From: an uncultured Sphingomonadaceae bacterium
Lineage (GTDB): Bacteria > Pseudomonadota > Alphaproteobacteria > Sphingomonadales > Sphingomonadaceae
DNA: 64,000 bases
Assembly (NCBI GenBank): GCA_947488625.1
Contig: CANKZR010000006.1
Location: 19,828-83,827, forward strand
Direction: 5' to 3'
Shown here in pieces: positions 43,605-52,049 of this stretch. Numbering within the stretch: the first letter of the stretch is position 1; each line of letters begins with the position of its first letter. A model generated the notes under the pieces. That model ran no database searches, had not been told where the DNA came from, and worked only from the letters and a program-made list of their open reading frames with translations. Made by a program: the position numbers and the translations under genes.

Positions 43605-44854
43605 TGTGCGGCCAGCCTGATCAGTTCGGCGGCAGCTTGTCCCCGGTCTTCTTGCGCAGCAATCAACGCCTCGCGAATGGCATCGCGCGCTTCGGCTGCG
43701 CTCAACACTTCGATCAACGGAAAACGGCCATTGCGATAACCGATGCGGACGAGCCGAAGAGCCTCCTCGGCCTGGGGGAGTGATGTCGTGGAAAGCGTCT
43801 CGACGCGCGCTTCGGCAGCAAGATATTGCGATCGTGCGCGCGTCACGGCTTGCTCGAAATCGGCCAACGCTACAGCCTCGCGAGCATTGGCGGCGCGCAG
43901 CCTTGCTTCGGCTGCAGCGATATTGCCCTGATTACGATTCAAGAAGGGAAGCGGGATCGAGACACCGAGAAGAAAGGCACTGTCATTGCTTTCCTCGAAG
44001 CGTCGAACACCGGCGGAAACGACGGGATCGGGAATGCGCAGGCTGCGCTCACGATCGATCTCGGCGGCGGCGGCGGTGCTTTCCGCACGCGCCACTCGCA
44101 ATTGCAGACCGCTTGCTGTCGCCATTACAGCACCGGGCGGTTCGATCCCGGGGAACCTGCTCGGAACAAGCGGCGGCGCCCCCTGATCGCCCCATAGCGA
44201 GGCGAGGGCCGTTCGGGCTGCAAGACTTGTCGCTTCGGCGGCCTGAAGTTCGGCTTGCGCTTCCGCCAAGGCCGCTTCGGCCCGAAGAGCACGGAGCGGG
44301 GGCTCGCGCCCGACTTCTACGAGGAGACCGGCAATGCGGGCGAGCTCTTCGTTTCGCTCAACCACATCGAGGGCCAGTTCGACGCGCGAGGCTGCTGCAG
44401 CCGCTGCTACGTAGCGTTCACGGACAAGAAATCCGAGTTCGGCCCCCGCAAGGTCAGCCCGCAGATCCGCCAGCTGTGCCTGCGCCCGGGCAGCCTCGAC
44501 GCGTGTGCCGCGTTTACCTCCAAGTTCGAGCCGCTGTCCGACAGCAAGCGTATATTCGGTGGCGCTTAGCCCGGAGAAGGCCCCACTCCCGGCGATGTTC
44601 TCGACCTCGAGCGATATTTCAGGGTTGGGCCGCAACCGCGCCTGTCCGACAAGAGCCTGCGCCGCCTCGGCTTCCGCTCGAGGGCCGACGATGCGCGGGT
44701 TTAACTCGGTGTTAGCGGGTTCGGCAACCACGCCTGTCCGGCCCAACGCCTCGTCGAGCGTCAGAAGCTCCCGCTCCTGCGCTGCCACAGGCGTGACAAT
44801 TGCGGCGAGGGTTAGCCCTGCTATCAGGGCCCCTCGCCATTTGATGGCTGGCAT
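43601..44854 (-). CDS. czcC: CzcC-type outer-membrane efflux channel
   Basis: A 417-aa TolC-family protein with a signal peptide (cleaved after PVAAQ) and two helical OEP repeats, each Ala/Glu/Arg-rich (VGQARLRPNPEISLEVENI; FLNRNQGNIAAAEARLRAAN). It forms the exit duct of the CzcCBA pump. GAGAGAG lies upstream of the ATG. A small CzcI-like gene precedes it by 63 bases. Confidence 0.92.
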   Translation of the reverse strand: MPAIKWRGALIAGLTLAAIVTPVAAQERELLTLDEALGRTGVVAEPANTELNPRIVGPRAEAEAAQALVGQARLRPNPEISLEVENIAGSGAFSGLSATEYTLAVGQRLELGGKRGTRVEAARAQAQLADLRADLAGAELGFLVRERYVAAAAAASRVELALDVVERNEELARIAGLLVEVGREPPLRALRAEAALAEAQAELQAAEATSLAARTALASLWGDQGAPPLVPSRFPGIEPPGAVMATASGLQLRVARAESTAAAAEIDRERSLRIPDPVVSAGVRRFEESNDSAFLLGVSIPLPFLNRNQGNIAAAEARLRAANAREAVALADFEQAVTRARSQYLAAEARVETLSTTSLPQAEEALRLVRIGYRNGRFPLIEVLSAAEARDAIREALIAAQEDRGQAAAELIRLAAQ

Positions 44855-44917
44855 TTTTCAAAACTCTCTCTGCTGACAAATCGAAATGCGCTGCGTCAAG
44901 CAGCGCAGTGACGGTCG

Positions 44918-45265
44918 TCAGGCGCGAGGAGGGCGTTTGGGTAAATTGCTCGCATCGCCGAATAATTCTTCGGCCATATGCGACCCAACCGTGATGTTAA
45001 GCCGGTCGGGCATGTCGTTTAAAAGCTTCGATTTCAGTGCTGCGGCGACGTGATGGCAATGCCCGTGGGCGCATTCCTGCTGCTCCGGGCTTTCGTTTTG
45101 CGGGCTCTCGTCCGCATCAATGTCGAACATCTGGACCGAATAGGCTATTTCTGACAGCTCGTCCGCACATTGCGCTGCTTCGACCGCCGGAGACGCCATC
45201 AGCGCTGCGACCGCCAAAAGGGCGGCGACAATCCTGACGGGAATCAAGGCGTTCAGATCGAACAT
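44918..45265 (-). CDS. CzcI-like small periplasmic protein
   Basis: About 115 aa from the ATG at 45265: signal peptide (about 1-28), a mature region with Cys residues and a His/Cys cluster (ECAHGHCHHV), and the C-terminal end KRPPRA, which recalls CzcI proteins encoded in front of czcCBA. CzcI proteins are thought to modulate czc regulation or bind zinc. The frame continues upstream but without a signal-like start. It heads the czc operon under the MerR-type promoter at 45511-45541, with a leader of roughly 240 bases. Confidence 0.65.
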   Translation of the reverse strand: MFDLNALIPVRIVAALLAVAALMASPAVEAAQCADELSEIAYSVQMFDIDADESPQNESPEQQECAHGHCHHVAAALKSKLLNDMPDRLNITVGSHMAEELFGDASNLPKRPPRA

Positions 45266-45595
45266 CCTGTGGCCCCTAACAAGGTGAAACGAAAGTTGAA
45301 ACAAAAATCTTCTCGGTTGCTGTAATGTGATATTGTCACGAAGCGTCCGGACAATGAATATTGTTCGAGTAGTTTCTTTTTCGACCAAATTCCATGGAAT
45401 GAATGCAGCGTTCTTATAAGGCGAAAGCTGATTAATATTCAAATTACCCAAGTTCCGTCATAATCAGCCATCCAATCCTAGATCACGACATCAGAATCTG
45501 GATTATCACGATGATAACGCTTCCAGCGACTGGAGGTGCAAGCACTTTTTTTGCTGTCTGGGTTCGGTGTCCATAGTCCCATTATAGCTTTCGCG
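45266..45595. other. 330-base regulatory gap between merR and czcI
   Basis: No convincing protein gene. It holds the MerR-type promoter at 45511-45541 and a long A/T-rich stretch (about 45410-45470), the transcribed leader of the czc operon. The leader contains a few short frames (for example one starting MADYDGTWVI), but none has support as a gene. Confidence 0.55.
45511..45541 (-). promoter_or_regulatory. MerR-type promoter/operator driving the czc operon
   Basis: On the minus strand TTGCAC (45541-45536), 19-bp spacer, TATCAT (45516-45511). The spacer contains CTCCAG-TCG-CTGGAA, a dyad centred between the promoter elements. The 19-bp spacing and central dyad are the MerR-family hallmark, and CTTGCACCTCCAGT closely matches the two other sites in this window at 46058 and 54034. 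Confidence 0.72.
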
Positions 45596-46009
45596 TCAGC
45601 GACCCGCGGAAGAGGCGGCTGGGTTTCGAGAAAGCGTTTCGATGATTTTGCATTCGGAAACCTCGCCGCCCGTGCAGGCCGCGACCACACTTCTCAGTTC
45701 GGAACGAAGCGCTTGTAGCCGACTGATGCGCTCGTCCACGGCTCGAAGGTGCCGCAAAGCGATGTCACCCGCCTCGTCACAGCTCTGATCCGGTCTCGCC
45801 TTCACGCTTAAAAGCGAGCGTGTTTCATCGATCGAAAACCCCAATTTTCGAGCATGCCGAATAAAGGAAAGGCGCTCGACGTCCTGCTCTTTGTAGGTTC
45901 GCTGCCCCGCTGCCGTACGCGCGGCTTCGGGCATCAGTCCGATATCCTCATAAAACCTTATCGTATTGACCTTGGTGCCCGTCGCCTTCGAAAGACCTCC
46001 GATAAGCAT
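45596..46009 (-). CDS. MerR-family heavy-metal regulator, PbrR/CadR/ZntR-like
   Basis: A 137-aa MerR protein: winged-helix DNA-binding part (1-70, GTKVNTIRFYEDIGLM), a dimerisation helix (about 80-110) and a metal loop. Three Cys (C77, C112, C120) fall where PbrR, CadR and ZntR carry their Pb/Cd/Zn ligands (about 78/79, 113/114 and 122). There is no CueR-type CxxC pair. It is divergent from the CDF-FTR1 operon with the shared operator between the starts, and probably also controls the czc and peroxiredoxin promoters, which carry sister operators. Confidence 0.9.
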   Translation of the reverse strand: MLIGGLSKATGTKVNTIRFYEDIGLMPEAARTAAGQRTYKEQDVERLSFIRHARKLGFSIDETRSLLSVKARPDQSCDEAGDIALRHLRAVDERISRLQALRSELRSVVAACTGGEVSECKIIETLSRNPAASSAGR

Positions 46010-46057
46010 GAACTCACTCCTCCAGCTCCGAAACCGCGAACCATTCGCAATTTTGGC

Positions 46058-46088
46058 TTGCTCCTACAGTTGCTAGAGGTGTTACCTA
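46058..46088 (+). promoter_or_regulatory. MerR-type promoter/operator of the CDF-FTR1 operon
   Basis: TTGCTC (46058-46063), 19-bp spacer, TACCTA (46083-46088). The spacer carries CTACAGTTGCTAGAGG, very like the PbrR/CadR operator half-sites (TATAGTAACTAGAGG). The predicted transcription start falls only 1-3 bases before the ATG at 46096, so the message may be nearly leaderless. Confidence 0.75.
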
Positions 46089-46095
46089 ATGCCTC

Positions 46096-46758
46096 ATGTC
46101 GAATAACGAAACATCGGATTGCGGCTGCACAGGCGATACGCAAAGAGCAGATACAGACCCGGCCTATCGCCGCGCCCTTTGGATCGTCGTATTGCTCAAT
46201 CTGGGCTTTGGCGTTTTCGAGGCCTTCGGCGGGTTTCTGGCGGACAGCCAAGCGCTCAAGGCCGACGCTCTCGACTTCATCGGCGATGGATCGATCACGC
46301 TCATCGGCATCCTTGCTCTTGCGTGGACTGCCCGCACGCGCGCCCGGGTCGCGCTGGCACAGGGCCTGTTTCTGGGCGCACTGGGCCTCGGAGTGATCGG
46401 TCTGGCGGTCTGGCGATCGCTTAACGCGGTCGCGCCGGAAGCCGGCTTGATGGGCGGGATCGCCGTCGCAGCCTTGATAGTCAACATCGCGGCGGCGCTT
46501 GTGCTGATGCGGTTTCGCGAAGGCGACGCACATGTATCCGCGATCTGGCTGTTCAGCCGCAATGACGCGATCGCCAATGTCGGAGTGATCATCGCTGCTG
46601 CCCTGGTCGCCTGGACCGGGCAAGCCTGGCCCGATCTGCTGGTCGCAGCGGTGATCGCCCTGATCTTCCTGCATTCGGCTTACCTCATTGTAAAACGCGC
46701 GACCGAAGAACTTCGCGCGCAACATGCTCCGGCTCTCGGAAAGGCCGCCTCCAAATGA
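46096..46758 (+). CDS. short CDF-type cation transporter, N-terminal Cys motif
   Basis: A 220-aa six-helix CDF protein. The N-terminus has DCGCTGD, a possible metal-binding Cys pair. Site A is DFIGDG (D-x3-D) in helix 2 and helix 5 carries RNDAIAN, the N-D-x3-N form shared with the protein at 38134. It has no cytoplasmic C-terminal domain. No Shine-Dalgarno is visible and the MerR-type promoter ends just upstream. First gene of the CDF-FTR1-oxidase operon; likely a Zn/Cd/Pb exporter induced by the MerR regulator. Confidence 0.85.
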   Translation: MSNNETSDCGCTGDTQRADTDPAYRRALWIVVLLNLGFGVFEAFGGFLADSQALKADALDFIGDGSITLIGILALAWTARTRARVALAQGLFLGALGLGVIGLAVWRSLNAVAPEAGLMGGIAVAALIVNIAAALVLMRFREGDAHVSAIWLFSRNDAIANVGVIIAAALVAWTGQAWPDLLVAAVIALIFLHSAYLIVKRATEELRAQHAPALGKAASK

Positions 46759-48695
46759 CGCTACGTGCTTTTGCGGTCCAATTGATCGCTTTCTTGTCGA
46801 TCGCAGTCGCAATGCCCGCTTCTGCAGGCACGCACGACGAAGTCCAAACGAGTTGGCGCCTGCTCGATTACATCGCCGTGGATTACACCGAAGCCGTTAG
46901 CGGCGGTGAAGTCACGAACGAGCTGGAGTATGCCGAAATGCAGGAATTTTCTGCTTCGGTAGTCGAACGCATGGCGGCGCTACCCGCAAATGCGCAACGT
47001 GCACAGCTGGTTGCGGATGCAGAGGCGCTCGGCGAGGCAATCTCGGCGAAAGTGGAGCCTGCTGTCGTCGCGCGAGACGCGCGCAGGTTGGCAAGCGAGC
47101 TGATCGCGGCCTTTCCCGTTCCGCTGGCCCCGGACGCGGTACCCGACATTGCGCGAGGCGCCGCGCTGTACGCCCAGAGCTGCGCAAGCTGTCATGGGGT
47201 AAGCGGAGACGGCGCCGGCCCCGCCGCAGAGGGACTCGATCCCCCACCAATCGCTTTTGACGATGTCGCCCGAGCCCGCGAGCGGAGCGCTTTCGCGCTC
47301 TATCAGGTCATTGGACAAGGTCTCGAGGGAACCGCCATGCCGGGCTTTTCCGATCTCCCGGCGGAAGATCGTTGGAGCCTTGCTTATTATTCTGGGTCCA
47401 TTGCATTTCCGGAGGTAGAGCGGGGAAGGCGTATCTGGAATGACGAACCGGCGATCCGGGCACGCATTCCCGATCTCGCTGCTCTATCCGGTCTCACACC
47501 GGCAGCCCTCGGCGAGGCGATCGGCACCGAGCGGGCCGATGCCGTCATGGCCTATTTGAGGGCTCATCCTGAAGCCGTGGCGAGCGATACGACCGGCTCA
47601 CTCGCTCTGGCGCGCGAACGATTGCAGCAAAGTCTTGCCGCTTACGAAGCGGGTAATAAAACCGAGGCGCGCGAACTTGCACTCTCGGCCTATCTCGATG
47701 GCTTCGAACCGCTGGAGGCCGTTTTAAGCACGCGCGATGCCGATCTCCTCGCATCGGTCGAAATCGGCATGGCCGAGCTTCGAGCGGCAATAGGTCGCGG
47801 GGATCCGGTGGCAACCGTCACCGAGAAGGTGGATGCGCTCGACGTTCTTTTCTACCGGGCCGAGGCGGTGCTTGCCCCGGCCAATGCCAGCGAAGCGTCG
47901 GCATTTTTGGGAGCCTTTGCGATCCTGTTGCGCGAAGGGCTAGAGGCATTGCTGATCGTGATCGCAATGATCGCGTTCCTGCGCAAGGCCGAGAGAACGG
48001 AAGTTCTGCCCTTCGTCCATGGCGGATGGCTCTCCGCTCTTGGCGCGGGAGCCCTGACATGGGTGGCAGCGACTTACCTGATCGGAGTGAGTGGTGCGGG
48101 CCGCGAGCTGGTGGAGGGGTTCGGATCGCTTTTTGCCGCGCTCGTCCTGCTGTCGGTCGGCATATGGATGCACGGCAAATCGCAGGCCGGCGAATGGCAA
48201 CGCTATATCCGGAAAACCATGCAGCACGCCCTCTCGCGCAGGTCCGCATGGTTTCTGTTCGGGCTGGCCTTCCTCGTGGTTTACCGGGAGGTCTTCGAGA
48301 CGATCCTGTTCTTCGCAGCGCTCTGGAGTCAGGGCCATACCGACGCGATTCTTGCTGGCGCTGCCGCCGCAATCGTCTTGCTAGCGCTGATTGCGTGGGC
48401 GATGCTGCGCTACAGTCGCCGGCTGCCGATTGGAACATTCTTCGCGTATAGTTCGGTTCTGATTGGCATTCTTGCCGTCGTTCTGGCCGGAAAGGGCATT
48501 TCGGGCCTCCAGGAAGCCGGACTGCTGGGCATCACTCCGCTTCCGAATCTGCCTCGCATACCGATACTGGGCATCGCACCAGCACTTGAGCCGGTAGCGG
48601 CGCAAATCCTCACGCTCGCCATTATCGGTTCGGGATATTGGCGCAACAAAATGAAAGGCCTGCAAGTCCGGAGGCCGCAAGCCGAAACCGGCTGA
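46755..48695 (+). CDS. cytochrome c-FTR1 fusion permease (PbrT-like)
   Basis: A 646-aa protein: signal peptide (about 1-24), helical periplasmic part, a cytochrome c domain (about 130-215) with the heme site CASCH (143-147) and a Met ligand in GTAMPGFS, then an FTR1 permease (about 375-640) with both R-E-x-x-E motifs (LLREGLEALL and YREVFET). FTR1 imports iron with a ferroxidase; the Pb(II) transporter PbrT of Cupriavidus has the same domain order and length. It overlaps the CDF gene by ATGA and precedes a multicopper oxidase, so a ferroxidase-permease pair is plausible. Confidence 0.93.
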   Translation: MTLRAFAVQLIAFLSIAVAMPASAGTHDEVQTSWRLLDYIAVDYTEAVSGGEVTNELEYAEMQEFSASVVERMAALPANAQRAQLVADAEALGEAISAKVEPAVVARDARRLASELIAAFPVPLAPDAVPDIARGAALYAQSCASCHGVSGDGAGPAAEGLDPPPIAFDDVARARERSAFALYQVIGQGLEGTAMPGFSDLPAEDRWSLAYYSGSIAFPEVERGRRIWNDEPAIRARIPDLAALSGLTPAALGEAIGTERADAVMAYLRAHPEAVASDTTGSLALARERLQQSLAAYEAGNKTEARELALSAYLDGFEPLEAVLSTRDADLLASVEIGMAELRAAIGRGDPVATVTEKVDALDVLFYRAEAVLAPANASEASAFLGAFAILLREGLEALLIVIAMIAFLRKAERTEVLPFVHGGWLSALGAGALTWVAATYLIGVSGAGRELVEGFGSLFAALVLLSVGIWMHGKSQAGEWQRYIRKTMQHALSRRSAWFLFGLAFLVVYREVFETILFFAALWSQGHTDAILAGAAAAIVLLALIAWAMLRYSRRLPIGTFFAYSSVLIGILAVVLAGKGISGLQEAGLLGITPLPNLPRIPILGIAPALEPVAAQILTLAIIGSGYWRNKMKGLQVRRPQAETG

Positions 48696-48721
48696 CGACG
48701 TTCCGGGAGCTGGAAAGCGAT

Positions 48722-50341
48722 ATGATCGACAGACGTTCCATTCTTGGCGGTGCGGTGCTTGGCGCAGGTGCATTGGGAATAGCCGCATATACCGGGCGCG
48801 ACCTGTTGATAGGCAAGAAAGCGACGCTTGCTTCGGCAACAGCGCGCTCGCAACTTCTCGTTCCTCCTCTTTATTCAGGGGAACGAGAAGGCGGCGAGAG
48901 GGTTTTCGATCTCAATCTGCGCCACGGCGTCTCACATTTTTTTGAAGGGATCGAAACGCCGACCATTGGCATCAACCAACCCTATCTAGGCCCCACACTT
49001 GAGATGCACGCCGGCGACACGGTGCGGATGAATGTCACGAGCGATCTGTCCGAAACGGCGACCGTCCACTGGCACGGTTTTCATCTGCCGGCGCGAGCCG
49101 ATGGCGGACCGCATCAGCCGATCGAGCCAGGAGGCAGCTGGACCGCGCGTTTCGATGTCCGACAGCGCGCAGCGATGTTCTGGTATCATTCGCATGCGCA
49201 CCGTCGCTCGGGGCCACAGGTCTATCAGGGTCTGGCCGGAATGATCTACGTCCGCGACAGCGCGAGCGAGGCGCTCGACCTTCCGAACGATTATGGCGTC
49301 GATGATATACCGCTGGTCGTACAGGATCGCACTTTCGCGCGCGATGGAAGCCTCGTTTACTCCACACGCATGCATAACGTCATGATGGGGATGATGGGTG
49401 ATACGATGCTGGTTAATGGCACCGTCGAACCCGTCTTCGAAGCGAAGTCCGATCGCCTTCGGCTGCGACTAGTCAATGGGTCGAACGCACGCTTTTACCG
49501 TTTCGGGTTCGACGATGGCCGCAGCTTCCATCAGATCGGAACCGACGGCGGTTTGCTCGCCGCGCCGCTGCCAACCGACAATGTTGTTCTCGCTCCCGGC
49601 GAACGCGCGCAGGTAATCGTCGATGTCAGCGATGGAAGGCCGGTTTCGCTGCTTGCGGACGGGCTCGAAATCATGGGTATGGGAAATATGGGCCGGGGAA
49701 TGAGAGGGTCCGGATCCATGGGCGATTCCGACCGGCCGACGGACAATTGGATGATGGGCGACCGAGGCGGCCGTGGCGGTATGATGGGCGAAGAGGAGCG
49801 TCGCGATGGGATGATGGGCGGCATGATGGATGAAAGGCGTCGCTTTATCGTGCTGGATATCCAGCCGGCCGCGAGCCGCAGGCGGGCGATCGCTATGCCT
49901 CGCCAGCTCGCCACCTTGTCTCAGGTCGATCCAGGCGACTCGGTCCGGACGCGCCGTTTCGTTCTCGATATGGGCATGGGAATGCGCATGATGCGTGGAG
50001 GTGGTTTCACCATCAACGGCAAATCGATGGATATGCAGCGTATCGATGAGACAGTACGGGTCAATACCACCGAAATCTGGCAGGTGGAGAATGCCTCGAT
50101 GATGGCGCATCCGTTCCACATTCACGATGTGCAGTTCCGTATCCTCGACCGGAACGGCCGGGCGCCTGAGGCGGCGGAGCAGGGGCTAAAGGACACGGTT
50201 GTCGTCTATCCGGGCGAAGCCGTGCGGCTCCTTTTGCGGTTCGAGGACTATACCGACCCGGATTTGCCTTACATGTATCACTGCCACATCCTCGAGCACG
50301 AAGACGCCGGCATGATGGGGCAATTCACCGTCACAGCCTGA
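48722..50341 (+). CDS. multicopper oxidase, possible ferroxidase partner of FTR1
   Basis: About 539 aa from the ATG at 48722 (GGAAAG upstream). Tat-like leader (DRRSILGGAVLGAGAL), cupredoxin ligands HWHGFHLP, WYHSHAH, HPFHIHDVQ and YHCHILEHEDAGMMGQF, and a long Met/Gly/Arg-rich loop (MGMGNMGRGM, GMMGEEERRD, MMGGMMDERR, around residues 315-370). It is a clear paralogue of the oxidase at 23086 but with an Arg/Asp-enriched loop. Placed 26 bases after the FTR1 gene, it may oxidise Fe(II), Cu(I) or Mn(II) for that permease. Confidence 0.92.
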   Translation: MIDRRSILGGAVLGAGALGIAAYTGRDLLIGKKATLASATARSQLLVPPLYSGEREGGERVFDLNLRHGVSHFFEGIETPTIGINQPYLGPTLEMHAGDTVRMNVTSDLSETATVHWHGFHLPARADGGPHQPIEPGGSWTARFDVRQRAAMFWYHSHAHRRSGPQVYQGLAGMIYVRDSASEALDLPNDYGVDDIPLVVQDRTFARDGSLVYSTRMHNVMMGMMGDTMLVNGTVEPVFEAKSDRLRLRLVNGSNARFYRFGFDDGRSFHQIGTDGGLLAAPLPTDNVVLAPGERAQVIVDVSDGRPVSLLADGLEIMGMGNMGRGMRGSGSMGDSDRPTDNWMMGDRGGRGGMMGEEERRDGMMGGMMDERRRFIVLDIQPAASRRRAIAMPRQLATLSQVDPGDSVRTRRFVLDMGMGMRMMRGGGFTINGKSMDMQRIDETVRVNTTEIWQVENASMMAHPFHIHDVQFRILDRNGRAPEAAEQGLKDTVVVYPGEAVRLLLRFEDYTDPDLPYMYHCHILEHEDAGMMGQFTVTA

Positions 50342-50408
50342 ATCAGTAACCGGGCAGAAGACCTGCCACCGACGGCCTCCAGGCCCTCACCAATGCGAGA
50401 ACCATTTC

Positions 50409-52049
50409 ATGAAAGCATCCGATCTTCTTGTCGCCGCGTTGGAAGCCGAAGGCGTCGAGTATATCTTCGCGGTTCCGGGCGAAGAAAACCTCGATCTTCT
50501 GGAGTCACTGCGGACCTCGTCGATCCGTCTGATCGTTACCCGGCACGAGCAAGGGGCAGGGTTCATGGCGGCAACCTATGGACGTCTTACCGGTAACGCC
50601 GGTGTATGCCTTGCCACGCTGGGGCCAGGGGCGACAAACCTCACGACGCCCGCGGCTTATGCCGCTCTGGGCGCTTTCCCGCTTGTCATGATAACCGGCC
50701 AGAAACCCATCAAGGTCTCGAAGCAAGCACAGTTCCAGATCGTCGATGTCGTCTCGCTTTTTACCCCCTTGTGCAAGATGGCGAAGCAGATCGTAAATGG
50801 AGAGCGGATTCCCTCGCTCGTACGAGAGGGTTTCAGGAGGGCCCAGGAAGAGCGGCCCGGAGCAGTTCTGCTGGAGCTGCCTGAAGATATTGCCGAGGAG
50901 GAAACCTCCGAACCGGTCGTGGCGCCCCACCCTCGCCAATATGCGGTCGCCGGAGATGCCGCGCTAGACGAAGCCGCCGAGCGTATTCTGGCCGCCGATC
51001 GCCCGCTGCTACTGGTTGGTGCCGGGGCCAACCGACGTAGCGCCTGTAAGGCTCTCCGAAAGTTCGTCGACGACACCCAATTTCCGTTTTTCAATACGCA
51101 AATGGGCAAGGGAGTGCTTGATGAGGCAAGCCCCCTGTATCTTGGAACGGCGGCTCTATCATCGGATGACTATGTTCATTGCGCCATCGATCGTGCCGAT
51201 CTGATCGTCAATATCGGCCATGACGTGGTCGAGAAACCGCCCTTTTTCATGGAGCCTGACGGACGCACTGTTATCCATATAAATTACAAGGCCGCAGAGG
51301 TCGACCAGGTCTATTTCCCGCAGCTGGAAGTCATTGGCGATATTGCCGGATCTGTCGAGCGACTGGGAAACCGGCTGCGCGGCAAACACCCTAGTGACCC
51401 GTCCGCCTATGCTAATGTCCATGAGGACATCGCGGCGCACATCCGCCAAGGCAGCGACGATGGCCGCTTTCCGATGGTGCCCCAGCGCATCGTTGCAGAT
51501 GTACGGGCGGTCATGGGCCGCGACGACATCGTCGCACTCGACAACGGCATCTACAAGATCTGGTTCGCCCGCAACTATATCGCGCATGAGCCGAACACGA
51601 TTCTGCTCGACAACGCGCTGGCGACGATGGGAGCGGGTCTCCCCTCGGCGATGATGGCAGCGATGCTGTCGCCCGAGCGCCGCGTGCTCGCCGTATGCGG
51701 CGATGGCGGGTTCATGATGAATTCGCAGGAGGTGGAAACCGCGGTCAGGCTCGGCCTCAACCTCGTCGTACTCATCCTCAATGATTCCGCTTACGGTATG
51801 ATCCGGTGGAAGCAGGAAGAACTTGGCTTTCCCGATTACGGTCTGAGCTTCGCCAACCCCGACTTCGTTACCTATGCGAAGAGTTATGGTGCGACGGGCC
51901 ACCGGATCGAAAGCAGCGAAGCACTGGTACCGACCTTGAATGAAGCGTTTGAAAGCGGCGGCGTTCACCTCGTCGACTTGCCGGTGGATTACTCCGAGAA
52001 CCGCAAAGTTCTGATCGATGAACTCAAGGCGATGGAGTGTCCCCAATGA
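50409..52049 (+). CDS. thiamine-diphosphate enzyme, acetolactate-synthase-like
   Basis: A 546-aa TPP enzyme. The N-terminal pyrimidine-binding domain holds the catalytic Glu in VTRHEQGAGFMA (about 44-55) and GRLTGNAGVCLATLGPGATN; the central domain begins near 190; the C-terminal domain holds the TPP/Mg motif GDGGFMMNSQEVETAVRLGLN with VVLILNDSAYGM. Best match by eye: the catabolic acetolactate synthase (AlsS) type, though glyoxylate carboligase or similar is possible. Unusual inside a metal operon. It is followed by the aldehyde dehydrogenase with an ATGA overlap. Confidence 0.88.
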   Translation: MKASDLLVAALEAEGVEYIFAVPGEENLDLLESLRTSSIRLIVTRHEQGAGFMAATYGRLTGNAGVCLATLGPGATNLTTPAAYAALGAFPLVMITGQKPIKVSKQAQFQIVDVVSLFTPLCKMAKQIVNGERIPSLVREGFRRAQEERPGAVLLELPEDIAEEETSEPVVAPHPRQYAVAGDAALDEAAERILAADRPLLLVGAGANRRSACKALRKFVDDTQFPFFNTQMGKGVLDEASPLYLGTAALSSDDYVHCAIDRADLIVNIGHDVVEKPPFFMEPDGRTVIHINYKAAEVDQVYFPQLEVIGDIAGSVERLGNRLRGKHPSDPSAYANVHEDIAAHIRQGSDDGRFPMVPQRIVADVRAVMGRDDIVALDNGIYKIWFARNYIAHEPNTILLDNALATMGAGLPSAMMAAMLSPERRVLAVCGDGGFMMNSQEVETAVRLGLNLVVLILNDSAYGMIRWKQEELGFPDYGLSFANPDFVTYAKSYGATGHRIESSEALVPTLNEAFESGGVHLVDLPVDYSENRKVLIDELKAMECPQ

